Part shown: in pieces, positions 61,867 through 64,000 of the stretch
How the letters are laid out: every line of letters starts with the position of its first letter
How positions within the stretch are numbered: position 1 is the first letter of the stretch
NCBI GenBank assembly: GCA_030065125.1
Contig: JASJDM010000021.1
Location: 62,001-126,000 of the forward strand
Source: Lysobacterales bacterium
GTDB lineage: Bacteria; Pseudomonadota; Gammaproteobacteria; Xanthomonadales; SZUA-38
Reading direction: 5' to 3'
Length of the DNA stretch: 64,000 nt
Translations under genes and position numbers: made by a program
The notes under the pieces: generated by a model
What the model was told of the DNA's origin: nothing
Database searches by the model: none
What the model saw: only the letters and a program-made list of their open reading frames with translations

Positions 61867-63334
61867 GGTTGTCTCCTTGTTGGGTATCCAGCAGGGACCG
61901 GGCCTGGTTCAGCAGGTCACGGGAGTTGTAGAGCATTCCGTCGCTGATTACCCAGGCAACGGAGTTGGTGTTCATCACATCTTCAGCCGGGTTTTCCGTG
62001 AGAAAAACCAGGTCGGCTTCGAATTCCGGGCGCACCTGGCCAACGCGCTGGTCCACGTCAAGGACCTCCGCGTTGCGTTGGGTGAGCATGTGGAGTGTGT
62101 CCATGGGGCTATATCCGGCTTGCACGTACAGCGCCATCTCCCGGGCCAGTGAGGGACCGCCGCCGGCGCTGTCAGTACCCAGGGCAATTCTCACGCCGGC
62201 CTGGTCCATGCGGCGGACCATCTCCAGAGCCTTATCCATGGCCTTACCGGCGCGCTGGTAGTCGTCCTCGGTCCAACCGAATCCGGTCATGGCCAGAAAC
62301 CGGGTGACGCCAGCTCGTGCCTCGGGATGATAAAAACCGGCTTCGCTTTCTGGGAAGTAAACGGACAGCGCGCCTTTCTGAAACGTCAGTGCGTTGACCA
62401 CCAGGGTGAAATCCACGGTGACATCGTTTTCCACCAGGCTTGCCAGCAATTGCTGAAACAGCGGGCCGTCGAAGTCCACCAGTTCGAACCAGCGGTACAT
62501 GAACGTGGTATTGCCCGCAGCACGGCTGGCCTCGTACTCCGCACGCCTGTCCGGCTCGATCAGCTCAGCGCTCGTGGGCAAGGCGTGCAGGAGGTGCTTG
62601 ATGCCCAGTTCAGCCGCACGGGTCCAACTGACGGTGTCCAGGTGGGCCATGGGTTCCAGCCCGGCGGAACGGGCGGCTTCGATTCCGGCCGCCAGTTCCT
62701 GTTCGGACAGTCCGTGGTACAACTTGAAGTAGCTTGCGCCCAGGCCGGCCTGGCGCAGGGCCTCCGCGTTCCACTCGGACGGCGTCTGTGGATAGGCAAA
62801 GGCGTTGCCGCCCATGGGCGGCGGCTGGATCACCGCGCCGGCATAGATCATGTCCGGGCCTACCATTTCACCCTCGGCTCGCGCCGCCATGTACTGCCGG
62901 CTGGCAGCCGGATCAGCGCCCGGGTTCCTCACGGTTGTGACACCCGTGGCCAGGGCCACCAGCGCGTGGTACCGGGTGACCTCCTCGATACTGTCAATAG
63001 TGATCAGCGGCCCGCTGTCAGTCATCTCCAAGGCGTGGGGGCCAGCGGTCAGATGGCCGTGGGCATCGATAAATCCCGGTAGGGCGTAGTGGCCGCTCAT
63101 GTTGCGGCGGTTGGCGAATTCGCCCTCGGGAATGAAGCCCGAGCCCACGGTCACGATTTTGCCGCCGCGCACCACCACGAAACTGTTGGGCGACAGGGTC
63201 TGCTGCGACGGATCGATGCGGGTAAAGCCGTGATACAGGTCGGCACCGTCAAACAGCGGGTCGGCCTCGGTGACGCCGATTGACAGCAAGGCGACGGCAC
63301 AGGCGCCAAGCCATGAAGTCGTGCGAAAGTTCAT
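61856..63334 (-). CDS. Secreted amidohydrolase-superfamily protein
   Basis: A 492-residue metal-dependent hydrolase with a signal peptide (about 1-24, ending GVTEA). The fold shows ALPGFIDAHGHL (H92, H94 metal ligands), then ASYFKLYHG with a probable carboxylated lysine, MAHLDT and HLLHAL, and GTDSAGGGPSLARE for the metal Asp. It resembles secreted prolidase/imidazolonepropionase-like amidohydrolases. GGAG lies before the ATG. It is first in an operon with two membrane proteins and an XRE regulator, and its upstream region has a striking operator cluster (63349-63419). Substrate unknown. Confidence 0.9.
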   Translation of the reverse strand: MNFRTTSWLGACAVALLSIGVTEADPLFDGADLYHGFTRIDPSQQTLSPNSFVVVRGGKIVTVGSGFIPEGEFANRRNMSGHYALPGFIDAHGHLTAGPHALEMTDSGPLITIDSIEEVTRYHALVALATGVTTVRNPGADPAASRQYMAARAEGEMVGPDMIYAGAVIQPPPMGGNAFAYPQTPSEWNAEALRQAGLGASYFKLYHGLSEQELAAGIEAARSAGLEPMAHLDTVSWTRAAELGIKHLLHALPTSAELIEPDRRAEYEASRAAGNTTFMYRWFELVDFDGPLFQQLLASLVENDVTVDFTLVVNALTFQKGALSVYFPESEAGFYHPEARAGVTRFLAMTGFGWTEDDYQRAGKAMDKALEMVRRMDQAGVRIALGTDSAGGGPSLAREMALYVQAGYSPMDTLHMLTQRNAEVLDVDQRVGQVRPEFEADLVFLTENPAEDVMNTNSVAWVISDGMLYNSRDLLNQARSLLDTQQGDNHDS

Positions 63335-63348
63335 TGAAATTCTCCGTA

Positions 63349-63419
63349 GTAAAGCAACCTTTACATCAGTGTAGATGGAAAGGGTCCTTTACGTCAAGTG
63401 TCCTTTACGGAAAGTTTCC
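63349..63419. promoter_or_regulatory. Cluster of CCTTTAC repeats and dyads
   Basis: Within 71 bases there are three CCTTTAC repeats (63358-63364, 63386-63392, 63402-63408), a dyad GTAAAG-n4-CTTTAC (63349-63364), AAAGG-n2-CCTTT (63379-63390), CTTT-n4-AAAG (63403-63414) and the perfect palindrome GGAAAGTTTCC (63409-63419). They lie between the start of the amidohydrolase operon and the next gene. This density suggests several operator half-sites for a dimeric repressor, most simply the operon-encoded XRE 2, though which factor binds is not shown. Confidence 0.7.
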
Positions 63420-63567
63420 TTGACCTTTGGTGCGGACTTCACCCTTCCCCCAAATATTTGGGTAACCGGCGGTTTCGGATTGCGCAAAGGTAGCCAGGTG
63501 CCTGGAGGGGACGGCGGCCGCGGAACGTGCCGCCATGGATGGCCCGTCTCAAGGGCAGGAGGCAAGC

Positions 63568-64000
63568 ATGTTATTCGGCAGCAAGCAATACCGGTCAGCG
63601 CGGATCGCTCTGGGCGCTGTGACCGCCATCGTGATTTCAGCAAGCGCCAGCGCTGGCGGGCTGGTGCCTCCGCCGTCGGTGTCGTCCGTCATTGTCAGTC
63701 CAACCGAGGACTATCGCTTTCAGTTTGACCCGTTTCCCACCACGCCCACTGGCCAGGTCAATCCGCATTTCTACCCTGCGGTGAAGATCCTGCAGGACGT
63801 GGCGGCCATCGATCGCACCGGGTCATTTTTCTTCGGGAATCCCCAGGGATATGACCAGGGTTATGAGGCGCTGGGCTTTCTGGAGCCGGACTTCGACGGG
63901 GGCCCACGAATGTTCTACTACTGGGACTGCGGCGACGACTGCAACGGCGGCCTGGCCCAGGCGGACCAGGTGGTGATGCCCACGGAAATCTTCCGATCTT
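63568..64000 (+). CDS. Secreted protein, 5' end only
   Basis: An open frame beginning with ATG at 63568 after a strong AGGAGG (63557-63562) and running off the window, at least 144 residues. The N-terminus is a signal peptide (about 1-30, IALGAVTAIVISASASAGG), followed by a mature part with RFQFDPFPTTPTGQVNPHFY and FYYWDCGDDCNGG. No family is recognised. Whether it ends in the GFE tag cannot be seen. It is divergent from the amidohydrolase operon and shares the 233-bp region with the operator cluster. Confidence 0.75.
   Translation, partial: MLFGSKQYRSARIALGAVTAIVISASASAGGLVPPPSVSSVIVSPTEDYRFQFDPFPTTPTGQVNPHFYPAVKILQDVAAIDRTGSFFFGNPQGYDQGYEALGFLEPDFDGGPRMFYYWDCGDDCNGGLAQADQVVMPTEIFRS

Overview
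The window is high-GC DNA packed with genes on both strands. It has no rRNA, tRNA, CRISPR array, phage or intact insertion sequence that I can see. The gene content suggests a free-living aerobic gammaproteobacterium, probably near Wenzhouxiangella or the Xanthomonadales border. This is inferred from the TonB receptor, the ECF-sigma/Ser-Thr kinase pair, the many secreted repeat proteins and the C-terminal GFE tags; no marker gene proves it.

Layout. 1-11.7 kb: end of a STAS-like gene, GAF/HD-GYP protein, prenylcysteine-type methyltransferase, MAPEG protein, remnants of surface-protein genes, a lipase/FAD-oxidoreductase pair, a membrane GGDEF protein, two tandem hemerythrins, a membrane LuxR regulator and a secreted SurE-PDZ fusion. 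11.7-19 kb: a metal-flavoured block with a DUF211 protein, a hybrid histidine kinase, a TIGR00267-type VIT/CCC1 protein overlapping a P2-type cation ATPase, and a ferritin-like helical protein. 19-27.7 kb: methyltransferase and Kef-type antiporter, then a TPR-2OG oxygenase, a TonB-dependent receptor and a SEL1-prolyl-hydroxylase-like protein in one direction. 27.9-44 kb: secreted repeat proteins, a BlaI/M56-ankyrin operon with a readable promoter and two palindromes, a coupled VOC/DUF2855 pair, an ECF sigma/membrane pair and a CnoX-like thioredoxin. 44-54.5 kb: a 1616-residue secreted protein divergent from an ECF sigma/Ser-Thr kinase-TPR/membrane-protein operon, with a convergent membrane paralogue. 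54.5-64 kb: SRPBCC protein, two membrane-protein/XRE pairs, a DUF1800/DUF1501 Tat pair, an AhpD-like protein, an amidohydrolase operon with a dense operator-like region, and a secreted protein cut by the window end.

The most striking pattern is a shared C-terminal motif, [DE]-x-[ILV]-F-x-[SN]-G-F-E. It sits within the last 4-11 residues of five otherwise unrelated exported proteins and looks like an uncharacterised sorting or processing tag. Other candidates for new biology are the DUF211-kinase-VIT-ATPase-ferritin-like block, the 2OG oxygenase/TonB cluster, the BlaI/M56-ankyrin fusion operon and the repeated XRE/membrane pairs.
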